A stretch of 64,000 nt of DNA from Leptospira paudalimensis. GTDB taxonomy: Bacteria; Spirochaetota; Leptospiria; Leptospirales; Leptospiraceae. Of the stretch, positions 1 to 9,013 are shown one piece after another (positions within the stretch are counted from its first letter, which is position 1; the number at the start of each line of letters is the position of its first letter). The stretch lies in assembly GCF_026151345.1 (NCBI RefSeq), contig NZ_JAMQPR010000001.1, forward strand, positions 2,614,676-2,678,675, in the 5' to 3' direction. Both the position numbers and the translations under genes were made by a program. The notes below the pieces were generated by a model. That model worked only from the letters and a program-made list of their open reading frames with translations, was not told where the DNA came from and made no database searches.

Positions 1-2400
1 GCCAATTGTTACATTGGGAGTATTGAATCGTCCGTAATTTTTTATGAAGATTGACTTATCTCCAATGATTAAACTTTCATCTGGTTTGAAGGCTAAATTA
101 TGTTGGATCGGAATTTTAGCATTTATCTCTTCGATTAAATATGCCTTACAGGAATCCCCTGGACATTTTTGATTGTTGTAAGATAAAGAAGGTAATTTTG
201 AGTAAAACTCTCCATTGATATCATAATCATTTATTTTTAAATTTAATCCTAAATCACCATGAACTGAAATTCCTTTTGCCAGATATTGTTTAGATGGAGA
301 AACCACAGAGAGATTCCAATCTAAATTGCCAAAATACGGACCTAACGGTGGTTTTGGTTTATCTAGTTTAACCAACTTTCCACTTAATGAAGTTTTTAAA
401 ACTCCAGAAAATGCATTCACCTTCATTTGTTTGATTAGGATTTCATTTGAATTTGCACCATTGATAGTGAGATCTGCTGTAAGTTTCAAATCGTTCATTT
501 CTAAACCAGGTAAATCTGCAGAAACATTGGCATTTATGTGTTTTGAACCTGGGCCTTGCACATAACTAGCGTTCAATTTAATTTTTGGTTGTTGGCCAAG
601 TAAATTTTGAATCGGAGATATTTTTTCTTTTAAAACGAGTGGTAAAACCAACAATAAGTTGGGAGTATTTAGTTTTAAATCGAGAGGTGAAACCTGAGCG
701 TTCAATGTTTCTCCTGGTTTCACATTCCCTTTTAATTGAATTTCAATGGCTTTATTTCCGGTGAGTGTCCTTTGGTCTAGTGTAAGGTTTTGGATTTGAA
801 TTTCTTTGATTCCAAATGGCCTATCAAAAAGCAAGTTCGTGTTAATGTCTAAGTTCAAGTGGGATGCAGGTGACCTGGAACGATCGATTTGGTACCGAAA
901 TCCATCAATCGTAACATTCGAATTTACGTGAATGTTCGCAAAAGAATCTCCAGTAGATTGTAATGCTAATTTGACTTTTCCGGCAATCCCCTGTGAATAT
1001 TCAGCAATTTGTAATTTTTCGAGGGATGCTAATACATGAAATCCAGAAGACTGTGAATACTCACCTGATAAACGAATCTCTGATTGGTTATAATTGATCT
1101 GCGATGGTAAAATTGTAAGGGATTTTAGTTTTGGGAAGGGAATTTCAGTCGTAGGTCCTTTCATTGATCCAAAATCTAAATTTGCAGTTACATCTAAATT
1201 GGTTGTATCAAGTGCATGAGTTTTTTGATTTCCTATTTTTACGTACACTTTGTTCGCTAGAAGTTTGAGATTTGCTTTTGTTTGGTTCCAATTTCCATGT
1301 ATTCCAGTACCTGCCAAAGAAAGATCTCCCGAAACCTTCATTGGCGGAATGATACCTTCTAATTGGTTTAATGAAAATTGTAGATCATTTAACTTTAATT
1401 CAGAAGCATCCACATCCACATTTACCTCCGGTGTATCTGTGGAAAGTTTTGAGATGACACCTCCTAGTTTGAGCCAGGTTTGTCCGATCACACGTAAGTC
1501 AAATTGTTGGATTTTTAAAACGTCTTCTTTGGGATCAAAATGAATGTCCGATAGAAGTCTGATTCCTGTTTGGACTTGTTTCCCTCTGACATCTAAATTT
1601 AAATTGTCCTTCCCGATATCTGTTGCGAACAAAAACAACTCAGGTGATTCCGTTCGATCCCATTCAAATCGAAGTGACATTGGTAAGGTTTCTTTCCAAT
1701 TCAATTGATTCGATTTAAATTCTATCGATAATGGTCGTTCTGAATTCAGATGAACCATTACTTCATCTAACTGATTTAAGGCGTCTACATTCAATGGGAT
1801 CGATGTGAATCGATTGGTGATGAGTTTGGTTTGGAAGTCAAAATTCTGTATGGAAGCATATTGGATATTGCCTGATTCCCGAATGTATTGGAGTGATACT
1901 CCTTGTAAGTTCAAATGAGCAGTTAACTGCAATGGAAGATAGGTATTAATTTCAGTAAGTGGCGGACCAATTTCTTTTTTTGGTTTTTCTTCCTGTTTTG
2001 GATTTGGTTTGAATAGATGAGATACATTCCACTCTCCATTTTTCTCTTCTATCCGAATATTCGAATCAATGAAACTGATATCAGATAATCGAATTTTTCC
2101 CAAAAACAAAAAGGGCAAGTTATAACGAACTCGGATTTCTTTTGCGCGAAAGAATGCATCTCCGGCGAATGGTCCACCTGGATACAATTTTAAGTCTTGG
2201 ATTTCAATTCCGTACAGTAATGAAAAAGTAGTGAACCTACCTTCCATTTTGACCAAGGTATACTTGGAAAGGAAATGGGGTACAAGCCAGTTCGCTGTAA
2301 ATTGGTTAAAAACGAGTTTGTAGAGCAGAAAGAGGACAAAAAGCCCTCGAAAGGTTTTGGTTTTGGCGATTCCTAAACTACCCTTCAGGATTGGATTCAT
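1..2400 (-). CDS. AsmA-like envelope protein, C-terminus outside the window
   Basis: One frame stays open from the ATG at 2400 (minus strand) to the left edge, about 800 codons, so the 3' end is missing. The N-terminus has a single hydrophobic segment at roughly residues 19-34, followed by a long, beta-rich, repetitive region with many short 'LNLDV', 'LKLN' and 'SGDLSL' stretches. A membrane anchor followed by a very long beta-rich periplasmic region is the pattern of the AsmA/TamB/YhdP group, which in other Gram-negatives helps move phospholipid to, or maintain, the outer membrane. The gene starts 21 bp after the stop of the STAS gene, so the two are probably co-transcribed. Assignment rests on architecture and composition, not on a catalytic motif. 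Confidence 0.65.
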   Translation of the reverse strand, partial: MNPILKGSLGIAKTKTFRGLFVLFLLYKLVFNQFTANWLVPHFLSKYTLVKMEGRFTTFSLLYGIEIQDLKLYPGGPFAGDAFFRAKEIRVRYNLPFLFLGKIRLSDISFIDSNIRIEEKNGEWNVSHLFKPNPKQEEKPKKEIGPPLTEINTYLPLQLTAHLNLQGVSLQYIRESGNIQYASIQNFDFQTKLITNRFTSIPLNVDALNQLDEVMVHLNSERPLSIEFKSNQLNWKETLPMSLRFEWDRTESPELFLFATDIGKDNLNLDVRGKQVQTGIRLLSDIHFDPKEDVLKIQQFDLRVIGQTWLKLGGVISKLSTDTPEVNVDVDASELKLNDLQFSLNQLEGIIPPMKVSGDLSLAGTGIHGNWNQTKANLKLLANKVYVKIGNQKTHALDTTNLDVTANLDFGSMKGPTTEIPFPKLKSLTILPSQINYNQSEIRLSGEYSQSSGFHVLASLEKLQIAEYSQGIAGKVKLALQSTGDSFANIHVNSNVTIDGFRYQIDRSRSPASHLNLDINTNLLFDRPFGIKEIQIQNLTLDQRTLTGNKAIEIQLKGNVKPGETLNAQVSPLDLKLNTPNLLLVLPLVLKEKISPIQNLLGQQPKIKLNASYVQGPGSKHINANVSADLPGLEMNDLKLTADLTINGANSNEILIKQMKVNAFSGVLKTSLSGKLVKLDKPKPPLGPYFGNLDWNLSVVSPSKQYLAKGISVHGDLGLNLKINDYDINGEFYSKLPSLSYNNQKCPGDSCKAYLIEEINAKIPIQHNLAFKPDESLIIGDKSIFIKNYGRFNTPNVTIG

Positions 2401-2421
2401 CACAAGAATCGCCTCTAAAAT

Positions 2422-2763
2422 TTAATATTCGAAGGAGTCTTCAGCCTCTTCCAGAGTTTTGTATATCTCAAACACACTGGAAAGTTTGGTAATTTCCATC
2501 AGGTTTTCGATATCGGAATTTAAGTTCGCAAAAACAAGACGTCCATTCAGACCATCTATATGTTTGTAGATGTTCAGAAACGTTCCCAGTCCAGCAGAAT
2601 TGATAAAGGGAACCTTTTTCAAATCAATAATGAATTTTGGGACTTGGCCTTTTTTGATGTACTGTTCAATCTTTTCAGACAACTCGAACTCATTTCCGGC
2701 TTTGATGGCACCTTCAATTTTAATGATGTGCACGTCGTTTTTACTAGTAACTTTGATTTTCAT
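2422..2763 (-). CDS. STAS-domain protein (anti-sigma factor antagonist type)
   Basis: The 113-residue protein is essentially one STAS domain. It has the beta-strand/helix pattern of SpoIIAA and the signature 'FINSAGLGTF' at residues 53-62, in which Ser56 sits where SpoIIAA-type antagonists are phosphorylated by a partner kinase. In the family, the dephosphorylated form binds and neutralises an anti-sigma kinase. No such kinase or phosphatase is encoded nearby, so the partner is unknown. It lies just upstream of the AsmA-like gene (21 bp) and downstream of an HTH protein on the same strand. Confidence 0.85.
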   Translation of the reverse strand: MKIKVTSKNDVHIIKIEGAIKAGNEFELSEKIEQYIKKGQVPKFIIDLKKVPFINSAGLGTFLNIYKHIDGLNGRLVFANLNSDIENLMEITKLSSVFEIYKTLEEAEDSFEY

Positions 2764-2826
2764 AACCCTTCGGAAGGTGGTGTTGCCATAAGCATCAATC
2801 GAATTTACCGAATGTAAAGCAAATTT

Positions 2827-3639
2827 TTATGCATAGTGCAATAAATCTTTGCCGACTTTCCTAAGTTCATGTTTTCCTTGTGACAAATGATTGCGAACTG
2901 CCTTTCTTGTGATTCCAAGCCATTTGGCAATCTCCCTTTCTGAAAAAAAACTACGATCAAAGGCTCTTGTCCTACGTAACATCCAAATTTTTTTCTGTTT
3001 CCCATACCAATCCCGTCGCTTCGGGTCAGTCGTTTCATATAATTTTCTTGTATAACGTGTGATCATAGAAGTGAGTCGTAATACCAATTGCCGATGTAGA
3101 TTTCGCCTTTCTTCCCATTCTGAAAAAAATAAATTCTCATCCAATTGGTTCTCCTTCAATTTCCATATGAGGAATTGTTTAAGATTTTGTTTCATGGGTA
3201 AATCGAATTGTAAGGAAAGGACTAATGCCGTAAAGATAGGGAGTTTTTCTAGATTTGATTTTAAAATTTCGACTTTTTCCTCCATAGGATCTTCCTCATT
3301 GGCTGGGGTGGAGTAATTCCAAAGTTGTAAATACAATTCTCCTGATTCGGGAATTTCTGAATTGCGAAATCGATTTCGGTATTGGTTGAAGATATAAGTG
3401 ACAAAAAAACCCAAAACATGAGTGAGTTGGTATTTTAAACTCAAAATCCACATTTTAGAAAATACTTCTAAAATGGTAACAACCATTTCAGAACTTTCAT
3501 CTTCTGATATGTTTCTTTTTTTTGCCAATCGATCAACCATCCAAATTGGCAAATATTCTCTTACAAGTCCAAGATCGTTTGTGATCCTTGCTTGGCTGAT
3601 CATCGGTAAAATTTTTTCATCTAATATCTTTGGTAACAT
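2827..3639 (-). CDS. Protein of unknown function with C-terminal sigma-region-4-like HTH
   Basis: This is about 270 residues, mostly helical and basic. The last 30-40 residues read as a helix-turn-helix ('REIAKWLGITRKAVRNHLS'), like sigma-70 region 4 or other DNA-binding HTH units. The N-terminal two thirds has no motif I recognise. Its position upstream of a STAS protein makes a regulatory role reasonable, but that is inference. The start is uncertain: the frame opens at TTG 3657, but neither that codon nor the first ATG (3639) has a clear Shine-Dalgarno sequence. I chose the ATG. Confidence 0.6.
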   Translation of the reverse strand: MLPKILDEKILPMISQARITNDLGLVREYLPIWMVDRLAKKRNISEDESSEMVVTILEVFSKMWILSLKYQLTHVLGFFVTYIFNQYRNRFRNSEIPESGELYLQLWNYSTPANEEDPMEEKVEILKSNLEKLPIFTALVLSLQFDLPMKQNLKQFLIWKLKENQLDENLFFSEWEERRNLHRQLVLRLTSMITRYTRKLYETTDPKRRDWYGKQKKIWMLRRTRAFDRSFFSEREIAKWLGITRKAVRNHLSQGKHELRKVGKDLLHYA

Positions 3640-3734
3640 AGCCAAAGTTTTTACCAAAACACAAAACCATTGAATACTACAATTTGATAGTTAACGTTCG
3701 TTACAATAAATTAGAATGAAAATTAGATGTTAAA

Positions 3735-5108
3735 TTATGAACTTTTTAATTTAATTTTTTTGTACATTAAAATCGAAACAGAGAGGAAAACATGGATTAA
3801 GTTAAAAAATACAAATGGTAAAAAACTCACTACGGAAACACCGAGTGAGGACGCCATAAACGCCCCACAACTATTCCATGGGATTAGGGGAGATGTAATG
3901 GTTCCTGAGTCTTCTAACGCCCTTGAAATGTCTTTTTCAGGTATTTGTTTTTCAACCGCAAGCGTTCGGAATGCACGGGCAGGAATCACAAGGGAAAGAT
4001 ACTGGTCTGCTGTCATCAAATTCAATAAAAACGAAACACCCATCGTTGATAATAGAATATCATATTGGTTTTTTACCCATTGTTTGATTTGCATTAGAAT
4101 TTCATTTAGATATCCATAACCTTCTACCACCGCCCCAAACCAAACTGCACTTAGGATCAAAATTTCAGTGGGCAATATCGAAACAATTCCCCCACCACTC
4201 AAAAATTGATCCCAAGTGAGATTCCCAGTTTGAGATTTGTATCCCAAAACAAGAGAACGAATCATTTCAAACGAAATCCCAGATTGTAAGATGGGAAACA
4301 AAAATGCAGAACCAATCCCAAGTAAAAAAGAAACTCGCACAGGTAAATGAAACAAGGAAGAACCAAATACGAGGAAAACAGGGATTAATTTCCAATATAC
4401 GATTTTATTTTGCAGTAACTGTGACAAACCAATCTCGGAAGGGAAGACTGTTTCTCGGGATGGAACCCAAACAAATAAATTCAAAAGATAAAAACAAAAA
4501 ACTGCCACGAAAAAACTCATACATGTGGTTTTTAACATATGTCGTATATGAGTCCAAATCGGAACGTGAGTTAAACTGGAAGCCAAATTTGTTGTGTCGG
4601 ACAAAGGAGACAGTTTATCACCAAAATAACACCCGCTAACAATCGCTCCTGCTGCCATCACATCAGGGAAACCCCATATATTGGAAACACCCATCAGTGC
4701 GACACCTAACGTCCCTGCCGTTGTCCAAGAGGAACCAGAAACCATAGAAGCAATGGCAGAGACAATGGCAACAGATGGTAAAAATAATTTTGGTTCAATG
4801 AGAATTGTTCCAATTTGCATCATAGTGAGTAACACACCTGAATATGCCCAGGAAGCGATGAGTAACCCAACTAAAAATAAAATCTCCATTGCAGGGAATA
4901 CAGAGAATAAATTTTTGCGAAAGGCTGAGCGTAAAAAAACAAATTTATGATGGAACCGTTGTAAATACGCAAGGCTACCAGCAAGGCATAAAGCCAAAGG
5001 ATGAGGGTATGCTACTACCCACACATACCTAAAAAACAAAATTGATACAATTAAATAAAGTATGGGTGTGAGAGAGAAAAATATCGAGTATTTACTTTCC
5101 CTCTCCAT
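3735..5108 (-). CDS. nhaC: NhaC-family Na+/H+ antiporter
   Basis: A 457-residue polytopic membrane protein with about 11-12 hydrophobic segments. Two stretches are typical of NhaC-type antiporters: 'MVSGSSWTTAGTLGVAL' and 'GCYFGDKLSPLSDTTNLAS', the latter carrying the conserved Asp and Ser/Thr residues of the transport core. It should exchange cytoplasmic Na+ (or another monovalent cation) for H+ across the inner membrane. Its ATG lies 10 bp after the stop of the Nramp-like gene, so the two transporters are probably one transcription unit. An organic-acid substrate, as in MleN-type relatives, cannot be excluded. Confidence 0.88.
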   Translation of the reverse strand: MERESKYSIFFSLTPILYLIVSILFFRYVWVVAYPHPLALCLAGSLAYLQRFHHKFVFLRSAFRKNLFSVFPAMEILFLVGLLIASWAYSGVLLTMMQIGTILIEPKLFLPSVAIVSAIASMVSGSSWTTAGTLGVALMGVSNIWGFPDVMAAGAIVSGCYFGDKLSPLSDTTNLASSLTHVPIWTHIRHMLKTTCMSFFVAVFCFYLLNLFVWVPSRETVFPSEIGLSQLLQNKIVYWKLIPVFLVFGSSLFHLPVRVSFLLGIGSAFLFPILQSGISFEMIRSLVLGYKSQTGNLTWDQFLSGGGIVSILPTEILILSAVWFGAVVEGYGYLNEILMQIKQWVKNQYDILLSTMGVSFLLNLMTADQYLSLVIPARAFRTLAVEKQIPEKDISRALEDSGTITSPLIPWNSCGAFMASSLGVSVVSFLPFVFFNLIHVFLSVSILMYKKIKLKSS

Positions 5109-5118
5109 AGGACTTTAA

Positions 5119-6375
5119 TTAGAAAAAAGTAATATTGATATAATAGATGGAAAATCCAAACAAAAACAAAATCCCAAACCAAGACAATAAATTCATCCAA
5201 GGTTTTGGTCTTTCTTCTTTCGGAATTTCTTTTCCAAACAATATTAAATGATGGATCAAAGCAAGTATTGGAGCATTCAAAAAAGATACCGTTGTCGCAA
5301 AGTCGACCAAACTTTTCATATTGGTTCGAAAGAAAAGTAAGATAAAAATTGAGCCAATACCAACGAGTAAAATCCAATACCAATACAATTTTTCTGTAGA
5401 AAACTTTTGTAAGGTTGGAAACAATCGCCTGCTCGCATTAGAAACAACACGTGGATATGCATCAAAACATGTTAAGGTTGTTGAAAACATGGTGAAAAAA
5501 GCTGCAACTAAGATAATGGGATATGACCAAGACCCAATAGCGGTGGTATAAAGTTTAACCAGTTCGGAAGCAAAACTTACTGCTTGCGAAGAAAATTCCA
5601 TACCTGTATTGTACATCATATTGGAACCAAGAGCCAAAAAACAAACAGCAAGAAGTGTAGTTCCAATATAACCAATGTTAAAATCTATCATGGCATATTT
5701 CATGGGAGGTAATTTCCCATCGGGAGTTTTTTTAGCAAGTGTCCAATCGGATTGCCATACCGCAGCTTCAATCGGAATCGGCATCCAACCCATAAGTGCA
5801 ATTAAGAAGGCAACATCAGCCAAGTTTCCCAACGAAAACGATTTCCCTTCTGTTGTCTGTTTTGGGATGTGAGCATAAAAAGATAATACCATAGCGACTA
5901 TCGTTGCCACTGTGAGGAGCACAACAATCCATTTCATCAGTCCATCCAAAGCTTGGAATTTACCAATGGCCAATAGTAAAAAACAAAATGTTAATATGAT
6001 CGCACATAACATCCATGGTTCCATTGTTAAACCAAGTAAGTTAGAAAATAAACCTGATGTTACCAATGTCACTGTTGCGACGATGATACACATCGTTCCG
6101 ACGGAGATTAGGAAAAAAATCCAAATCGGCAATCTTCCTAAAGATTCATATCCATCTAACAATGATTTTCCGGTAACGATCGTATATTTTGTTCCCACTA
6201 CAAAAAAGGGATACTTGATAAAATTGGCAAAAATTACGACCGCGAGCAATCCATACCCATATACAGCTCCAGCTCGAGTGGATTGGACCAAATGGGATAC
6301 ACCCACTGCTGCACCAGCATACAATAAACCAGGACCAAGATAGGCTAAAAAAGGAAATCGTCTCATTTTGGACAA
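5119..6375 (-). CDS. Nramp-related metal-ion transporter with non-canonical TM1 and TM6 motifs
   Basis: A 418-residue membrane protein with about 11 transmembrane segments, opening with 'FPFLAYLGPGLLYAGAAVG', which matches the start of Nramp TM1. Canonical Nramp proteins carry Asp-Pro-Gly-Asn in TM1 for Mn2+/Fe2+ coordination and a Met-Pro-His pair in TM6. Here the TM1 site reads 'AVGVSHL' (about residues 23-29) and TM6 reads 'MGWMPIPIEAAV'. The Met-Pro remains, but the Asp and Asn ligands are absent. The fold assignment is good; the substrate is uncertain and need not be a transition metal. It is the first gene of a pair with nhaC. Confidence 0.78.
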   Translation of the reverse strand: MSKMRRFPFLAYLGPGLLYAGAAVGVSHLVQSTRAGAVYGYGLLAVVIFANFIKYPFFVVGTKYTIVTGKSLLDGYESLGRLPIWIFFLISVGTMCIIVATVTLVTSGLFSNLLGLTMEPWMLCAIILTFCFLLLAIGKFQALDGLMKWIVVLLTVATIVAMVLSFYAHIPKQTTEGKSFSLGNLADVAFLIALMGWMPIPIEAAVWQSDWTLAKKTPDGKLPPMKYAMIDFNIGYIGTTLLAVCFLALGSNMMYNTGMEFSSQAVSFASELVKLYTTAIGSWSYPIILVAAFFTMFSTTLTCFDAYPRVVSNASRRLFPTLQKFSTEKLYWYWILLVGIGSIFILLFFRTNMKSLVDFATTVSFLNAPILALIHHLILFGKEIPKEERPKPWMNLLSWFGILFLFGFSIYYINITFF

Positions 6376-6404
6376 AATGACGAAGTAAGAAAGATTTTGC
6401 TACT

Positions 6405-8372
6405 CTATTCGAGTTTAGCTGGATTCAAATAATGGTATAAGACTTGGTTCAGTGCCAAAATATCAATCGGTTTGGTCAAAAAATGATCCATACCTACATC
6501 AAAACATTTTTTACGTTCCTCGTAGAGGGCACCAGCGGTCAAAGCAATGATTGGGATTTGTTTGTTAGATATGTCATTTCGAATGATAGTCGCCGCTTCC
6601 AATCCATCCATTTCTGGCATCTGCACATCCATAAAAATCATTTCTGGTTTGTTTGCACTGACCATTCGAACTGCATCAATCCCATTTTCAGCTACCAACA
6701 AATTTGCATTTGGAATGTATTTCAATATCATTCGTTTTAAAAGGTCTCGGTTCATCATATTGTCTTCAGCAATGAGGATACTTGGAGTCACTTCTAAAAG
6801 TTTAGATTGGTTTATATTTTCCCAAATTTCCCTCTGGAAGTTTTCATTCTTTTCATCAGTGACAATTGCATTTTTTAATATGAGAGTTTCGATGGAAAAA
6901 CGAAACTCTGTTCCCTTTCCCTCTACAGAAGAAAATTCAATCTCACTACCCATGAGATCGAGTAGAGATTTTGTGATACGAAGACCAAGGCCAGTGCCTC
7001 CAAAACGACGTGTGGAATTGGATTCTCCTTGCCAAAACGATTGGAAAATTTTGGTTTTGTGTGATTCTGGGATTCCAATTCCTGTATCTTGAATGGAAAA
7101 CTTAAGCTTCATTTTCTCATTCCCAACTAACTCTGGCTCAATCTTGAGTGTTACACTTCCATTTTCGGTAAACTTAACTGCATTTCCAAGTAGGTTAATT
7201 AATATTTGCCTAAGCCTAGTTGCATCTATAACAATCCATTCTGGAAGTTGATCCTTTTCTATAAATTCCAATTGGATGTTTTTTTCTTTTGCTTTCCAAT
7301 GGAGAACACCAAGTGAATCTTTTATGATGTGCTTCAAATTTGAAACAGTTTCATTTAGCACTAGTTTCCCAGCTTCAATTTTAGAGATATCTAATATATC
7401 ATTAATAATACCTAACAATCCATGCGCGCTACTGATTGCATTTTTTACATATTCTTTTTGATCTGCATCTAATTTCGTTGTCATGAGTAATTCATTAAAA
7501 CCGATCACTCCATTTAAAGGAGTTCGAATTTCGTGACTCATATTGGCTACAAAATCTGACTTTGCCTGGTTTGCACGTTCCGCATCTTTTTTTGCCTGCA
7601 ATAAATGTAATTCGGCATTTTTGCGATCTGTAATATCATTGAAGTGAACTACAAAATATAGTGGTGAACCATTCCGATCTCTAACAAGTGAATTTGAAAT
7701 TTCTATCCATAAAACTTGATTGGATTTTGAGATGTAGCGTTTTTCATAAACGACATCCACATTTTTTCCTTTGAGTGCTGATTCACGGTATTGGTAAAAA
7801 ATATTCTGGTCTTCTTTATAGGCAAAATCTTTGGAAGCTCTGCCTAATAGTTCCGTTTCATTGTAACCCAACATGAGTTGGAGTTTTTTATTCACACGTA
7901 AAAACTTTCCATCTAAGTCGAGAAGGCAAACTCCAACTCCCGCATTTTCAAAACTCATGCGAAATCGTTCTTCACTTTCCGCTAGTTCTTCTTGGATTTT
8001 ATTTTGTTCAGTAATATCTCTGTTGATGGCAATGACACCGATGGTAGCTCCATCTTTGTCTTTCAAAAAACTAACAGCAGAACGTATTTTTAATGTGGAA
8101 CCATTTTTAGCAGACTGAAAAACTTCGCCTTGCCAGATCCCTGTTGACTTGAGTTCTGAAATGCTCGTTTCCCTGTCACCTTCCAACATAATTGTATGGA
8201 GGATATCATTTGTAGATTTACCAAGGACTTCTTCTACTTTGTAGCCATAAATCCTTTCTGCAGCAAGGTTCCAACTGGTGATTTGAAAATGTAAATCTGT
8301 TACGATAACAGCATCATAAAAGTATTGAAGGATGAGTGAAGAATAAGCTTCCTTCGGAATGTTATGATCCAT
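6405..8372 (-). CDS. Hybrid sensor histidine kinase (PAS-PAS-HisKA-HATPase-REC)
   Basis: This 655-residue protein has no membrane segment and should be cytoplasmic. Two PAS domains cover about residues 10-125 and 135-255, each ending in a typical 'DIT' PAC motif. The HisKA H-box is 'FVANMSHEIRTPLNGVIG' with phospho-acceptor His280. The HATPase domain has N-box 'NLLGNAVKFTENGS' and G-boxes 'DTGIGIP' and 'GGTGLGL'. A C-terminal receiver holds the phospho-acceptor Asp582 in 'IFMDVQMPEMDG'. There is no Hpt or output domain, so phosphate must pass to a separate protein. The gene stands alone, 30 bp upstream of the Nramp gene start on the same strand. Confidence 0.95.
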   Translation of the reverse strand: MDHNIPKEAYSSLILQYFYDAVIVTDLHFQITSWNLAAERIYGYKVEEVLGKSTNDILHTIMLEGDRETSISELKSTGIWQGEVFQSAKNGSTLKIRSAVSFLKDKDGATIGVIAINRDITEQNKIQEELAESEERFRMSFENAGVGVCLLDLDGKFLRVNKKLQLMLGYNETELLGRASKDFAYKEDQNIFYQYRESALKGKNVDVVYEKRYISKSNQVLWIEISNSLVRDRNGSPLYFVVHFNDITDRKNAELHLLQAKKDAERANQAKSDFVANMSHEIRTPLNGVIGFNELLMTTKLDADQKEYVKNAISSAHGLLGIINDILDISKIEAGKLVLNETVSNLKHIIKDSLGVLHWKAKEKNIQLEFIEKDQLPEWIVIDATRLRQILINLLGNAVKFTENGSVTLKIEPELVGNEKMKLKFSIQDTGIGIPESHKTKIFQSFWQGESNSTRRFGGTGLGLRITKSLLDLMGSEIEFSSVEGKGTEFRFSIETLILKNAIVTDEKNENFQREIWENINQSKLLEVTPSILIAEDNMMNRDLLKRMILKYIPNANLLVAENGIDAVRMVSANKPEMIFMDVQMPEMDGLEAATIIRNDISNKQIPIIALTAGALYEERKKCFDVGMDHFLTKPIDILALNQVLYHYLNPAKLE

Positions 8373-8700
8373 TGTAGATCAATATCGGGGAGTTTTTTAT
8401 AAAAGTGCAAGCGATTCCTTAAAAATCTCTTCATTCAAGAAAAAACAATTTGTTTCACTTACAAATTAGTAGGAATCCCTATCGAAAATGGGATCTAGTT
8501 GGTGATTCAGATTTGCACCGATCCATCCAAAAATCAACTTTATATCAAAACTTCACTTACCTACGAATAATCCTTCCTTAGGAAACAATTAGATATGCTT
8601 AATGGATTTATATTTGTACATAAAAAAAGCCAACTTCACAAGTCAGCTTTTCATTATCTACAATCCATTCAGAATCCACCTGGCAACAATGCCGGAGAAA

Positions 8701-8724
8701 AAAGAGCAAGACACCTTGCTCTTT
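8701..8724. terminator. Second, bidirectional terminator hairpin behind 5S copy 1
   Basis: A perfect 10 bp stem (AAAGAGCAAG / CTTGCTCTTT) with loop ACAC, with T-runs on both strands. It can stop transcription from either side and insulates the kinase gene at 8372 from the 5S unit. Confidence 0.85.
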
Positions 8725-8730
8725 TTTTGA

Positions 8731-8767
8731 GGCAGCGACCGCTACTCGCGAGTCGCGGACTGCAGCC
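8731..8767 (-). other. GC-rich imperfect hairpin between terminators (copy 1)
   Basis: A 37 nt segment far richer in G+C than its surroundings. It folds on itself: outer pairs GGC/GCC, a CCGC/GCGG stem and a central perfect palindrome ACTCGCGAGT. The same element occurs at 13938-13974 and 14368-14404. It may be part of the 3' processing or termination region of the 5S transcript, or a small structured RNA; function unknown. Confidence 0.55.
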
Positions 8768-8796
8768 GGCTCACACAGAACCCTAAAAATAAAAAA

Positions 8797-8818
8797 AGCG
8801 TTCACTTTCGTGAACGCT
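8797..8818 (-). terminator. Intrinsic terminator of 5S copy 1
   Basis: On the minus strand a 9 bp perfect stem (AGCGTTCAC / GTGAACGCT) with a GAAA tetraloop is followed by seven T residues. It begins about 25 nt after the 5S 3' end. Confidence 0.88.
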
Positions 8819-8841
8819 CTATCTTACGTTATGAGTGCTAA

Positions 8842-8957
8842 CCCGGCAACGTCCTACTCTCCCATTGAGCGAACCCAATAGTACCATCGGCGATGAGAAG
8901 CTTGACTTCCGTGTTCGGAATGGGAACGGGTATGGCCTTCTCTCCATAATCACCAGG
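8842..8957 (-). rRNA. rrf: 5S ribosomal RNA, copy 1
   Basis: The minus strand gives a 116 nt RNA whose ends pair (5' CCTGGTGAT with 3' GTTGCCGGG) and which contains the universally conserved 5S segments 'CCCGTTCCCATTCCGAACAC', 'GGAAGTCAAGC' and 'CGCCGATGGTACT'. It is not linked to 16S or 23S, as expected for Leptospira, where rRNA genes are dispersed. It starts 56 bp after the stop of the exported-protein gene at 9014. A possible promoter overlaps that gene's end (TTACGA at 9027-9032, TATAAA at 9002-9007, 19 bp spacing), but this is weak. Confidence 0.95.
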
Positions 8958-9013
8958 AGTAATTACCATTACTTCCAAGTGAGCTGGATTCGCAAGCACA
9001 TTTTATAGAAAAG

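Larger units (their letters stand above)
8600..8969 (-). repeat. 5S rRNA repeat unit, copy 1 (5S gene plus terminator tail)
   Basis: A 370 bp block, nearly identical to 14236-14606. Reading along the minus strand it contains a short leader ending ATGGTAATTACT, the 5S gene, a terminator hairpin (8797-8818), a GC-rich imperfect hairpin (8731-8767), a perfect 10 bp terminator hairpin (8701-8724) and a third weaker hairpin around 8628-8656. Homology between copies stops sharply at the leader side (8969) and fades at about 8600. The tail alone is repeated a third time at 13805. Confidence 0.9.

Noticed and set aside
326..1543. Plus-strand frames of 79 and 97 codons opposite the AsmA-like gene
   Set aside because: They lie antisense to a long, continuous coding frame and show no protein-like features.
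3452..3474. Inverted repeat ATTTTAGAA-N5-TTCTAAAAT similar to the palindrome near the FNR-like gene
   Set aside because: It lies inside a coding region, has a different spacer, and AT-rich repeats of this length are expected by chance.
8608..8805. Short frames within the 5S repeat tails on both strands
   Set aside because: They are made of terminator hairpins and recur only because the repeat recurs.
8832..8840. TTAGCACTC (minus strand) just after the 5S gene, as in the CIRCE element of HrcA
   Set aside because: Only one half-site; the required inverted GAGTGCTAA partner nine bases away is absent in all three copies.
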